A stretch of DNA of 64,000 nt from Salvator merianae (GCA_003586115.2 QVOM02000071.1:1394957-1458956); one strand, 5' to 3'; shown: positions 23,864 through 62,600, counted from the stretch's first letter. Made by a program: numbers and translations. The notes: generated by a model from the sequence alone, not told the origin.

Positions 23864-23881
23864 CTCCTGGCTGGCTCACCA
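23864..23881 (-). promoter_or_regulatory. Primer-binding site, tRNA-Arg type
   Basis: The minus strand reads TGGTGAGCCAGCCAGGAG, five bases inside the 5' LTR. From memory, vertebrate tRNA-Arg(ACG) ends CTCCTGGCTGGCTCG plus CCA, whose complement is TGGCGAGCCAGCCAGGAG. That is 17 of 18 matches, and the mismatch is C to T in a CpG, the common decay change. It fixes the orientation of the element. Confidence 0.8.
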
Positions 23882-23886
23882 GAAAA

Positions 23887-24450
23887 TGTTGTAGCCAAAA
23901 GGCTCTTGCTAGGCACGGCTGTCCCAATTACCATGACAAGGGAACTGGTCATCTTTATAATGCTTTATTAATATCTCTATCTATCTATCTATCGAGAGAG
24001 AGAACACAGCATAGCTACCCATATGCAAACAAGAATGGGAGCCCCGAATACAGATTTTCCATACTTTTTATAATGTTTATAACTTAAGCTCTTCTTCTCA
24101 TGTACCTTCCCACTTAATTTGATTATTCTTACACTGATTGGCTTATTTCTCATCATCTTATGGTTCCCATTACCTACTATACTCCAATATCTATTGCTAG
24201 TTTTAAGGAATTCGCTAACAAGCTTCTAGATAAAGGCAAATCTATAAATCACCTGCCCTATCTCTTCTATGTGTAGCTGCATCCTAGCACAAGCGGAGGT
24301 TACAGAAGGCAAAAGAGCATATAAGTTAATCAGCGAAAAGCACTATGTCACAGTGTAATGATTTCTTTCTTACTATTGCCTTTGACTATGTATCCTTATT
24401 GCTCTTTAAGATGACATCTCTTATGCTAAGCTTCTAACTATGCATTCACA
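23887..24450 (-). repeat. 5' LTR (minus orientation)
   Basis: Partner of 17003-17550, with the same TG...CA ends and near-identical body. It is 16 bases longer, mainly from an expanded CTAT microsatellite at about 23974-23994. Its outer end abuts the GTGG target duplication. Confidence 0.9.
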
Positions 24451-24454
24451 GTGG

Positions 24455-25990
24455 CAAGGGGGGAGGCTGGGAGGTTCCCAGATTAGATTTATATCTAGAT
24501 GCTTTTCATCTCAGACAGTTATTTAGAATTGTTCAAGACCTGACTATTTCTTGGACAAAGACTGAGTTTGCTTCCTTTCCTGTCTTTCTTGATTTACTGT
24601 TTTTTGCTCCTATTAATAGTAAACAATTAAAATTCTCCAGTTCTCTAGGAAAAGATCCCCCATTAACCTGGCTCAGATGGAAGAATAAACTCTGCTCGTC
24701 CCCCTCATCTCTGTATTGCAATATTTGTTGCTGCAAGTACCTCCTCAGGTACTGGCCAAGCTGCCTGAAAATGGGTTTAGCACATTAGGGAGTTGCTATT
24801 CTCCTAATGGATCATTAAAAGACAAGTCTAGCTTATTGGCTCTCTTATCAGCCTATCCAGGCAACTGGCTGATAACTTACAGTGTAACTCATTATCTAGA
24901 ATCTCAGTCCACCAAACTGGGAGTTCTCAATAAGCCCACTTCTTTTGAGCTACTTATTAAACAACCTAGAAATTCGGACTCGGGTATCATTAAACTTATT
25001 TATCATATTTTATTAGACTCTCAACCTAATCCTTTGCATGCGCTAAGCCAGGCTTGGGAAGTTCATCTAAAACTTAAGATTGATGAGCTTGACTGGCAAG
25101 CCTTGTTATCTCGAGAACTTTTTACTAAAGCCCCACAGGTGAGAGAAAGCAACTTAAAGTTGATACATAAGTGGTATTGCACCCCCTGTCAGATGTCTTA
25201 TATGATGCAGGCTGCTGCACCTTTGTGTTGGCATTGTCAGGAGGCCAAAGGCTATTATCTTCACATGTAGTGGGATTGTGTTTTCATTTATTCATTTTGG
25301 GAAGTGGTTTTTACTGAAATTAAAAAGTATACATTTAGACGCTGAACTTTCTGTGGAATTATGCTTGCTCCAATACTGACCACATGAGAACCAACCTGTT
25401 AATGACATTAAGATCCTGTTGGACTCTTCTAATAGCAGCCAGACAGGTTATTGCACGAGACTGAAAGGACCATATGTGCTTCACAATCCAACATTGGTAT
25501 TACCTTGTATGGCACTTATTCTCACTTGAAATTGTAGTATGTCAGTACAAACAGATACAAGGTTCTTCAGTTATGATGGACTTTTACTCTATATGGTTAC
25601 CATTTCTATCAGCTGCTCCAGAAAAGTTGGAATATTCTATGCCAGATATATCATTATTTATGAGTTCGTTTATTCCCATCTGTTCTGTTTAATTGGTTTT
25701 GTTAAGGTTATTTTTATTTGTATATATGTACAAGAACATATATATGTCATAACTGTAAGGTGTTTTGACCTATAGGAGAAATGTCCTTAACAGAAGTCTG
25801 GATTAAATGAGTAAAAAAGGGATCTTTGGCAAGATCAGGGAAGCTATGAAGTTCCAATTTTGTACATTTAGGTTGGGAGGGTGAGTTAGTACAAAATAGC
25901 TACCTAAACTGGAAGAATGTAAAATAATTAGTTAAATTAATGACTCCTTTACCTCCATATTTATTTGGTCTTGGCCTAAGTTTTTGTGTA
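24455..25990 (+). mobile_element. L1-type LINE, right part of the copy split by the LTR element
   Basis: Sequence just past the GTGG repeat resumes L1 ORF2 (GGWEVPRLDLYLDAFHLRQLF, near the conserved GGLG.P.L...Y motif). A frame follows at 24716-25270 with WYCTPCQMSYMMQAAAPLCW and a Trp/Cys-rich end, matching the L1 C-terminal layout. Stops after 25270 show decay. It ends near 25990, before another L1 fragment on the other strand. Confidence 0.85.
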
Positions 25991-26034
25991 AGCCTCTTTT
26001 TATTGTTATTAATAAACTTGTTAGTAAGTTTTTT

Positions 26035-26240
26035 CTAATTCCTTAAAGATTGTAACAATAAGCTACAGAGGCAACATATAAAAAAAAAAGTGATTTTGGG
26101 CATAATCATTATTTTATGGTAGCTATGTGGCCAGATAGGGAGAGTGTTTTGTTCCTGCATGATTTTATGCCTTTTCTTCCAGAGAGGCAGGTAATTTTGT
26201 ATAAGAAGATTGGCCAGATTTCTTGGGATTTGCACTCTTG
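26035..26240 (-). mobile_element. L1-type LINE fragment
   Basis: The minus strand gives KIMIMPKITFFF, close to the conserved L1 ORF2 block MKILPKITFLFQMLP seen at 44560-44632. It is preceded by NYLPLWKKR. It is short and truncated on both sides. Confidence 0.65.
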
Positions 26241-26307
26241 AATACTGTAGAGATTTGTTTGCAATTTAAAACCCAGACAAATGTTGGGCTTTTAACTCTA
26301 TTCTGGG

Positions 26308-26655
26308 AAATATGTTTTAAAAATGGTAGTCCTTCAGATATTTGGAGCCCAAGCCATTTTGGGCTTTATATGTCAAGGCACTGATCTTTCAATAGGAGGA
26401 TCAGAGTTCAAGGCCCCTGTCTGCCGTGTAGAGGGGATGAGCGCCCTCTACTGGCCTCTAGCTCCAGTCAACCTAGCTGTTCGAAAGCAAGTAATTGCAA
26501 GTAGATAAACAGGGAGCATCACATTGTGTGATGCGGAAGATAGACAGATGTAAGCCTTCGGGCGAAAAAATAACCTTGTAAGCCGCTTTGAGTCAGCTTC
26601 GGCCGAGAAAAGCGGGGTATAAAAACCAAGTTCTTCTTCTTCTTCTTCTTCTTCA
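26308..26655 (+). mobile_element. Squamate-type SINE with TTC-repeat tail
   Basis: The body contains GAGCGCCCTCTACTGGCC and GTTCGAAAGCAAGTAATTGC, a box-B-like GTTCGAA element. The 3' part TGTAAGCCGCTTTGAGTC...GAGAAAAGCGGGGTATAAA resembles the tail of Sauria-type SINEs, and (TTC)n follows from about 26631. The family is recognised from memory; the 5' boundary is estimated. Confidence 0.65.
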
Positions 26656-27340
26656 AGACCAGCATCAGCAATCATGCTGCTGCATTCTGCAATAGTCCCA
26701 GCTTTCGAACCATCTTTAGGGGTAACTCCATATAGAGTGCATTGCAGTAGTCTAATCTGGAGGTTACCAGAGCATGGATAGTTGTGACCAAGTTGTCTTT
26801 ATACAGGAAAGGTAGAAGCTGGTGAAGCAGTTGGAGATGGAGGTAGGCACTCGTAGCTACTGCAGCCACAAGAGTCTCAAGTGACATTGGTGAATCCAAA
26901 GGCACCTCCACATCAAACAACCTTTCTTTCTGGGGCACAACAACCCCACTGAGAATCCAGTGCCATCTAATATCCTGGACTCAAGACCCTGTGACACAGA
27001 GCACCTCCATCTTGTCTGGATTCAGTCTGAATTTACTGGTCCACATTCAGCCAATTACTGCCTCCCTGATCAAGCACCTGAACTGCCTCCCCTTAATCAG
27101 AAGGAAAGGAGAGACAAGTTGGTTGTTATGCATGTATGGTGGGCATCTCACTCCAGATCTCCTGATGACCTCTTCCAGTGGCTTCATATAGATGACAAAC
27201 AACATACGGGGCAGAATCGATCTCTGAGGAACTCCACAGGAGAACTTCCAAGGGGCAGAACGAAATTCCCCAGTTTCAAATATACAGCTGAAAAGTTCAA
27301 CCACGTAAGATGTTAATTGGGTAGCAAAGTTCTTTTAAAA
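26656..27340 (-). mobile_element. L2 LINE fragment, degenerate
   Basis: Minus-strand frames give CGVPQRSILPRMLFVIYMKP (27047-27304) and HALVTSRLDYCNALYMELPL (26672-26938). These are two L2 RT blocks in the right order. The active-site region reads YMHNNQ, so the catalytic aspartates are lost. Confidence 0.85.
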
Positions 27341-27421
27341 TGCTGCTGAGTAGCCATCTGCACCATGAGCTTTAACCTAGCTTGAGATTTTGGATTTTTT
27401 TTGTACCTCTTCTGGGGTGAC

Positions 27422-27631
27422 ATTCACACCTAAGCTTTAATCCAGCTTCAGTCCACTTTCAGAGTGAGAGCACACATCAGCAAAGTGTCATGCTGTTTTC
27501 TTTCAGTATTATCTAACTCAGAAAATCCATCTTTGGGTTAGATAAATTGGAAAGAAAATGACTGGTCACTTTGCTGATGTGTTGTCTCACTCTGAAAATA
27601 GCCTGAAACTGGATTAAAACTTAGGTGTGAA
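27422..27631. mobile_element. Palindromic MITE of another family
   Basis: The left arm TTCACACCTAAG..TTTAATCCAG pairs with the right arm CTGGATTAAAACTTAGGTGTGAA. Farther in, TTTCAGAGTGAGA..CACATCAGCAAAGTG pairs with CACTTTGCTGATGTG..TCTCACTCTGAAA. It is almost entirely a hairpin of about 210 bp. A clear target duplication was not found. Confidence 0.75.
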
Positions 27632-27639
27632 AGCAGCCC

Positions 27640-28043
27640 AAGAGTAGGAATTAAGAGTAGATTTTAGAAAATGTTCTGTTATATTTGGGGTAGAAGGCTG
27701 TTTGGAAAATTGTTGTGTCCAGTAAGTCTTCATTGCATACAGTCTTCAGTTGTCCTGTTCTACCTTTTCCGTGGAAGATGAGCCCGCTTTTATTGTTCTC
27801 CTAGTCTTTTCTATTTTTTGCTTATTGTATAAATATAGCTAACATATATCTGGCAGCGACACATATGTGGAAGAAAGAATCTAATCCTTGTCTTTTAACT
27901 AGAAGTAAAGGAATGTCTTTGCTTTCCGTCAGGAAAAACACGAAAGATTAATGAAGCGATCCTAACTGCTTCTTGGTTACTCCTGGCAACTTAAATTGGC
28001 AATTCAGTTCCCATCGTGCCTCAGTGCCGAGTGCTCCACCTCC
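27640..28043. other. Upstream flank of the LETM1 promoter
   Basis: Sequence between the MITE and the promoter. It turns more GC-rich after about 28000. No ORF or repeat was recognised. Confidence 0.5.
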
Positions 28044-28191
28044 TCCGGAAGACTTCATCTCCCAGCATGCGGTGTGGATGAAGCTTCTCCCTCAGCGTGT
28101 CTTAGAAAAAGTGACCAGGAAGGGCGGTGGGACTAAGCCGGATTAGGAGGAGCGCCCCTGCCGCTTTACTTCGCAAAGATCTTAGGAAGAT
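28044..28191 (+). promoter_or_regulatory. LETM1: LETM1 core promoter and 5' UTR
   Basis: An ETS-type CCGGAAG lies at 28045-28051. It abuts ACTTCATCTCCCAGCATGC (28052-28070), very close to the ZNF143 promoter motif ACTACAATTCCCAGCATGC. No TATA box is seen, as usual for a housekeeping mitochondrial gene with a GC-rich start. The transcription start must lie between here and the ATG at 28192. Confidence 0.65.
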
Positions 28192-56706
<28,515 letters not shown>

Positions 56707-57063
56707 CAGTAGAGTCTCGGCTATCCGACATAAACGGGCGGGCTGATAGTCGGATAGCCGAAACGGTCAGATAATCCAGAGGGAGACAGAAATCAACGCA
56801 AAAGGAATCCCTCCCTTCCCATTGAGTTTTCTCCTCTCCCGCTCGCTGCCTGATTTACCCTACTCTGTCAGCGCCGCGCTTGGGGGCGTGTTTTGGGGCG
56901 AGGTTTCACTCGCCCTTCTCTCCTTGCCCGTCCCGTCACGGCCGCCATGTTTGGGGGCGTGTCTGGGGCGCGGAAATGCCTACAGCCATGCCCCCAAGCA
57001 GCCGCGACGTCGGATAATCCAGAATGTCGGATTACCGAAGGACGGATAATCGAGACTCTACTG
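56707..57063. mobile_element. Pogo/Tigger-like MITE
   Basis: The ends CAGTAGAGTCTCGGCTATCC and GGATAATCGAGACTCTACTG are inverted complements with about two mismatches. TA flanks both (56705-56706 and 57064-57065), as for Tc1/mariner-pogo elements. The subterminal repeat GTCGGAT(A)A..C recurs several times near both ends. The interior is GC-rich and has no transposase. Confidence 0.88.
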
Positions 57064-57619
57064 TATATAAAACATTTCAATCTGAGCGTGCCCAGCAGAA
57101 AGTAACCCTTGTAATATGCCCACTAATTCTATATGTACACCTCAAATGAATAAAAGTTGATTGATTGCTTTAAATACGACATTCCTTCCCCTTAATTTAT
57201 AAATACACACCATATTTAGCCGATTATGCATAGACTTCTGTCTTGGCTTAGGTGTTCAATTAAAATTATGTGACACTGCTTCCAGCGAGATTGGCACACT
57301 TTCGTGTCCATTGGGAGGTTCCTGAGTCAGTGGAACATTTAACTCCATCTGATTCCAAGGGAGCCTCCAACACCACCTCCTGGTCTGAACTAGGTACTCA
57401 TGACTGTATCTGTGCTCTGCAAACACTTCTTAAGATGTACTTAATTTTTGTGAGGTGTTGATTACAGTTCCTCAGGTACTTGTACAGGAAAATCAACTCC
57501 TTGACTGTCACTGGGTGTCAGTAACCCTGGGCAAACCCATATTTGATCTACATGCTAATGAATATGTGCACCGTCCTCTAATTTCACCCACCATGATGCA
57601 GGTCCTGCTTCCATCACAA
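57064..57619. other. LETM1 intron 4, nothing recognised
   Basis: Short chance frames only. Confidence 0.5.
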
Positions 57620-58230
57620 CATGCCCTCCAAGTTACCCACCTCTTTTAGCAAAATTACCTACATAAACAACATCACTCACTGTTATAATCTGTGTCCTCA
57701 CTATCTGGGAATAACATTTTTTTGTTTTCCTTGGTGTTCTTTCCGTTAGGGCTCTTTCTTTTCCTCCATCAGGATGGAATAAATCCAATTTGAAACATAA
57801 CTGGTGCCCTAGCAATAATTCTGCTGTTGACTGACTTGTTATAGTCTAGGATGTAATCCTCTCCTGGAAGAGGAAGCAAGCTAATTTAATTTCCAAATTC
57901 CCATGCACAGTTTTAAGCTCCTTCACTATTTGGACAGCACTTTCAACTGATCCATTGAAGACAGGGTAATACAGGGCTGTTGGAATATGTTGGATTTTAA
58001 GTTTATTCATGAACTCCCAAAAGAGTTCATTAATAAATTGAGGCACACTGTGACTCATAACCACTTCATGTAATCCAAAGGTAAAAAGGTAAGGCAGAGT
58101 CTATAAGCGGTGGCTTCTGCTGCTATTAATCCATTTAGAATGGGCATCTAAAACGACCAAGAGTGCCAAAAAAATCTATATGCAGTTTTGACCATGGGTG
58201 TTGTAGCCATTCTCATGGGCCCAAAGGCTT
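57620..58230 (-). pseudogene. Ty3/gypsy integrase relic
   Basis: The minus strand at 57846-58064 reads MVMSHSVPQFINELFWEFMN, IQHIPTALYYPVFNGSVESA and VQIVKELKTVHGNLEIKLA. This matches the region of an LTR-retrotransposon integrase core from S.NG.QF to the HP.SNG..E motif that carries the catalytic Glu (here NGSVESA). The frame at 57633-57815 continues with DLFHPD and VSDVVYVGNFAK of the C-terminal part. The D of SDNG is not preserved. No linked RT was found. Confidence 0.82.
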
Positions 58231-58559
58231 GTTTGGGAACTTATGTCTAGAAGGTTGACATATTTTATACTACCCTGCTATCAACTCAATTTCCTTATCA
58301 ATTCTGGGCTACCAAACATAACTGTAAGCTAAATGCTTTCATACATATAATGCCTGGGTATCTTTTTTGTAACAATGTCAAAAACCCATTCCAACACTTA
58401 GGAGGGATAACCATTGTAGACCAAATCAACACACATGCTTCTTGAACACTCAGGGAGTCTCATCATCTTTAGTAAGGTTGTAAGTCAGAGTCCCACATCC
58501 CTGCCTTTTTCCTAAGCTATTAAGGAGCAGTGCATTGAGATATACTGGTCAGGGGGGAA

Positions 58560-59130
58560 AGCTCTCCCAGGCACACTCTAAGAGCAGGACATTTTGGCTA
58601 TTGGCTTTAAAAATAGAGAATTAACCAGAGTGACCCACAAAAATACAAACAGGCAACCAACAGCAAGACAGAATAAGAGTTTCTTCAATAAAAGTAACAA
58701 AAGTTTATTAAAACCCAGCAGAAAGGCTCAAAAATCCATAAAATACCAAGAACTATCAAAATCAGCTGTTTTATCAGTGTCAGGCCGTCACTTGCAATGC
58801 AGTGCCTTTTTCCCAGTAGATGGCTCATGGCAGGCTTTAATTGTGCGTGTGCAAGGCTCTGCCCCATCCGTAAGGCTAGAGCTGCCTGTATGAATGATTT
58901 AAAGGTCAAATGAGGTAAAATTTGACCAATGGGAGAAAAAGAGGCTGTTGCAGGGCAATCAGAGGGATAAAACCAACCCTCTGGTATGATTGCAGAATCT
59001 TTGGTCTCAACCCAGGAAGCACACAGTTCCTGTAAAATGTCCCAGATTGTGCTAAATTGAAGATTGGAGGCTGCAGGGCTCGTCATGAGAACGTCTTAGT
59101 GGAAAAATTAAGGTGCAAAGTCTCATGACA
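58560..59130 (-). repeat. Possible LTR or LTR-element fragment
   Basis: Read on the minus strand, a non-coding block ends with a GTTTTAATAAACTTTTGTTA segment (AATAAA, plus TTTATT at about 58704) followed by TG/T-rich sequence, like the R-U5 part of an LTR. It lies just 5' of the gypsy integrase relic in the same orientation. No partner copy or duplication was found, so this is tentative. Confidence 0.35.
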
Positions 59131-61480
59131 AGCAGCAAACTTCTGACAGGGAGTGGTGTGGGAGATTCAAAGTCTGGGCTTCCCTCAGGTGGTGAGGATG
59201 ACAGCTAGCAGTGTGGATGATGGTTCCAGTGTGGAGATCTTGTGTCAGCTGAAGGTTGATTAAGTACCATGCTGGACCCTCACTCAGGAGATCTTTTATT
59301 ACAAATCTAACCTTGGAAGAAGGACTTCAAAGGGACTCCTACAGGGCATAGATAGTGAGGACCATAAGAGTCAGTGGGAAATTTAAAACAGACCCAGCAT
59401 GACTTGTGGGTTGTGTGACAATGTGCATGCTTGTTGAAAAAATTAAGTTTGTGGTGTGCAGCTCCAGCTGTTTACATGCTGAGTAGCTATCACACCTCTG
59501 GGCTATGCTAATGCCTCTTGATTTCTTTCTGGAACAGAAACAATAGGGTAGCAAACAGAATCACAAAGCCAGTCATCTGGGTGACATTGCCTGTCTTTCT
59601 GATTATAGCAGAGCTGACCAACATCTTGATAGTAGCATTGTTTCCAAAAGGAGAGCTGTCTTTAAGGCTGAAGCACTGACTTGGGCATATCTGGCAAGGG
59701 ACGGCTGCAAGGAGTATCTGCATAACCCATAGCTATTCCAAATGTATACAGTATTCAAAATGATAATCATGTCCTTGACAAAGCTTAGGGTGCATCTTCA
59801 AATCCTATAATATGTCAGTAAGTGCATTGATTCCTCTTCTCAAAAAAGACCCACTAATAGTTTATGATGCAAATGAGGAAGAAAATGTCTATCAAATGTC
59901 CACAGCAGCTGATTATGTTCACAGACTGTGGGGTCTGCAGGAGACATACAACCACAGTTCTGGGAGAAGCAGTCAGCTGAGGGCCACTGCTCTTGTCCCC
60001 AGCTTTTGAAGACAGAACATTGGCTTGAGCCAGTCTCGAGTAGTGAAGATAGTCCCATTATTCCAGACATGGCCACTGATCTGTCTAAAGTGGTTCCAAC
60101 TAGTTCAGTAATGATGATGGTGTCTATTAGTGAAATCTCAGGTACAGAATCTCCTAGTGTCATCACCAGGGAGGTACAGTGACAAGATACAGTTAATGTC
60201 TGTCTCCTCTATCCAGTGACAGAAGATGGGGGGGACAGACTATATCACAGAAAGATCCCACTACTACCATGACTGAGGCACCTGGTGGCGCTCCAGTGGG
60301 AACAGTAGAGCTCTCAGGAAGTATTTGGCAAAAGCTAGTAATTTTGGAGTGGCTATGTTGGAGGTGTTGGGTACAGTCAGCTGCTTAGTATGGAGAGAAG
60401 CACAGATGGTGCAGGAATATGGCTGGGCAGAGGAATACCCAGAACTGTTGCTGCAGGGATTGCGAGCTTTATACTATTAGTCAGCTTGATATGTATGTAG
60501 AGGTGGAACCAGAGTACATTGAACAATATGAAGAACCCATTGGTCAATATGTATTTTTCAGGATTTGGTGGGTGTGTACCTTCTGGGGCCCATCTATGCG
60601 ACCTCAAGGGATAGAAGAGATAAAGATTAACCAAGCACAGGGCAACATGCAGTCACAATGTCTAATGCGTCCCCAGTTTCATGGTAAGAGGCATTGCTGA
60701 CTCTAACTCTGGTCTCAGCAAACCAGGGACCAGCCCTCTGAATTACAGCTTGGCTGGTTAAACTAGTACTGTCCCTAATCTAGTTGGTTTTGCCTGCACA
60801 GCCAGTTGCTCCACCTGCTGGACTGGCTGCTCCAGTTGTTCCACCTGTTAGGCCTGCTGACCACCTCCCATACTTTGAAGACTGGCATCATCAGCTTCCC
60901 ATCTACAACATCTTGTGGCATCCATCCAGTCTCCAGTAGTAATTCTAGCCACACAAGTATCAGTACCAGTCTCAGTACTTATTCCCAGGGCTATACCTGA
61001 CCCAGAACTGGCCTTAAGACTGAGACTGTGATTTCTTCCACCCAGATGACAATATCCAGTTGGATACCCATAGATACCACTACAATGAATAAAGCCTTCC
61101 TTTTATTCACTTTAGAAGTTCTTGATTTCTACTGAAGTCACAAGTTGCCAGGAATTCTTATCTAATTTTCCAAACAACTGAGATGGGTCTGTGATAGTAT
61201 AATTGCTAATCATAGAGGTGGTAGAGGAGGCTACGATGCCAGAGGGCGAGCAGGCAGCTAGCAGCCAGAGGAGACACTGTGGTAGGGCTACCAACTAAGA
61301 AGTTCAAAGGGCTTTGTTAATTCCCCGGTGTTGGGAGCACAACCCCCTGGCTGTGGATCATGGCATGACGACAATAGAGGCAGTGAACCACGTGATGGGC
61401 TGGATGAAAATCTCTCCAGGCTGGATCAAATCCCAGTCTCATGTATACAAATTGGTGAGGACTAATCCTGCAAAAAGAAT
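59131..61480. other. LETM1 intron 4, no confident assignment
   Basis: Several short frames on both strands (for example a Pro/Ala-rich plus-strand stretch at 60780-60900). They may be worn-out retroelement sequence, but no diagnostic motif is present. Confidence 0.4.
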
Positions 61481-61652
61481 GTAACTCCCATCTCGGGGAG
61501 CTGTGGGCGAGAGAAGGAGAGAAGGAGTCCCGAAGTCTGAAGGAGGCGCCGCCGCCGCTGTGGCTGGCTACGAGAATTTGCTGTGGGATGCAGACTTGTG
61601 AGGTGGCGGAGCGGAAGCAGCAGGACAACGGAGGGCAGAGCTCAGCCTCGGC

Positions 61653-62354
61653 ATGTCTGACCGGATGGTCCAGCTGAACGAGGAAAAACTCCTGCTGGGG
61701 GAGAGGCTGCGGAGCCTGGCGGGGAGGAGGCTGCAGGACCTGATAGAGCAGCTGAGTCTCCGGGCGTGGGAGAGGGAGACGGACGCGGCGGGAACGGAGC
61801 AGCCGCCGCCTACGGTACCGCGGGCTGGAGCCGCGTCGCCTGTGACTGAGAATTTGCTACAGCTGAAGGGTGAGAATGTGCGGGTGAGGAAGAAGCTGCG
61901 GACCGTCCTCGTCAGCAGGAAGGAGCGCCTGGCCAGAGTCCGCTCGCCAGAGAGAGAACTGGGGGGTCCTCTGGAGGCCTGGGAGCCCGGAGGAGATCCT
62001 GCCCTCCCGAAGCGCAGCCTGGAGGCAAGGAAGGCCGCGGCTTCTGTCTGGCGAGGGCACTTCGTCTCCCTCAGCCAGCTGCTTCCCGCGGAGCAGCCTG
62101 GCCTTCAAGGGCCTCCTGGGGAAGAAGAGGACTCCGCTGGGACCCCATTGCGAGTTATGAGCCAGGGGCTGCAGCAGAGCCTGTGGGAGAAGGACCTCCA
62201 TGTTGCAGCCCTACAGGCACGCCTCAAGGACCCTTTTTTGGCCCCTGAATACCAGGCCCTGCCGGATTGGGTCTCTGAGAGCTCCGAAGCAGCTGCTCCC
62301 GTGACTTGGGGGGGGGGAGCAGGGCCGAGGAGTAGGGCCCAGGGGAAGAGCTGA
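61653..62354 (+). CDS. Putative L2 ORF1, coiled-coil protein
   Basis: 233 codons from ATG at 61653, starting MSDRMVQLNEEKLLLGERL. It is Leu/Glu/Arg-rich with heptad-like spacing at residues about 5-45 and 68-105 and no cysteine-rich motif seen. After the stop, the +1/-1 frames read EELRAALEEKVGTLEQGREL and QLQEALAAQEEAVEW, so the coiled coil seems to continue through a frameshift to about 62470. Its place just 5' of the L2 endonuclease suggests ORF1, which in related LINEs binds RNA. A captured host coiled-coil gene is the alternative. I do not recognise a specific family. Confidence 0.5.
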   Translation: MSDRMVQLNEEKLLLGERLRSLAGRRLQDLIEQLSLRAWERETDAAGTEQPPPTVPRAGAASPVTENLLQLKGENVRVRKKLRTVLVSRKERLARVRSPERELGGPLEAWEPGGDPALPKRSLEARKAAASVWRGHFVSLSQLLPAEQPGLQGPPGEEEDSAGTPLRVMSQGLQQSLWEKDLHVAALQARLKDPFLAPEYQALPDWVSESSEAAAPVTWGGGAGPRSRAQGKS

Positions 62355-62600
62355 GGGCTGCCCTGGAAGAGAAGGTTGGCACCCTGGAGCAGGGCCGGGA
62401 GCTGCTTCAAGCAACTACAGGAGGCTCTGGCTGCCCAGGAGGAGGCCGTGGAGTGGGTGTGGGAGGAAGAGTTTTTTAATGAGGGTTTAATTTTTTATTT
62501 TTATTTTAATTTTTATTTATTTTTTTGGGGGGGAGGGATTTGAGGGTGCTGGGATATTAAGGGGTTGGATAGCTTGTTTGGTTGGGTGTGTTTGGATTAG

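Larger units (their letters stand above)
16999..24454 (-). mobile_element. LTR retrotransposon, apparently non-autonomous, inserted into an L1
   Basis: Two direct LTRs (17003-17550 and 23887-24450) with TG...CA ends flank about 6.3 kb. The target duplication GTGG is perfect (16999-17002 and 24451-24454) and L1 coding sequence resumes on the far side. Orientation is minus: the purine tract abuts the low-coordinate LTR and a tRNA-Arg-type primer site abuts the high-coordinate LTR. I see no gag, protease, reverse transcriptase or integrase in the interior on either strand, so it probably depended on enzymes supplied by another element. The interior holds a MITE copy (19565-19742), a 49-bp tandem duplication and a repeat shared with 43235-43830. 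Whether the lineage is retroviral or Ty3-like cannot be said without pol. Confidence 0.88.
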
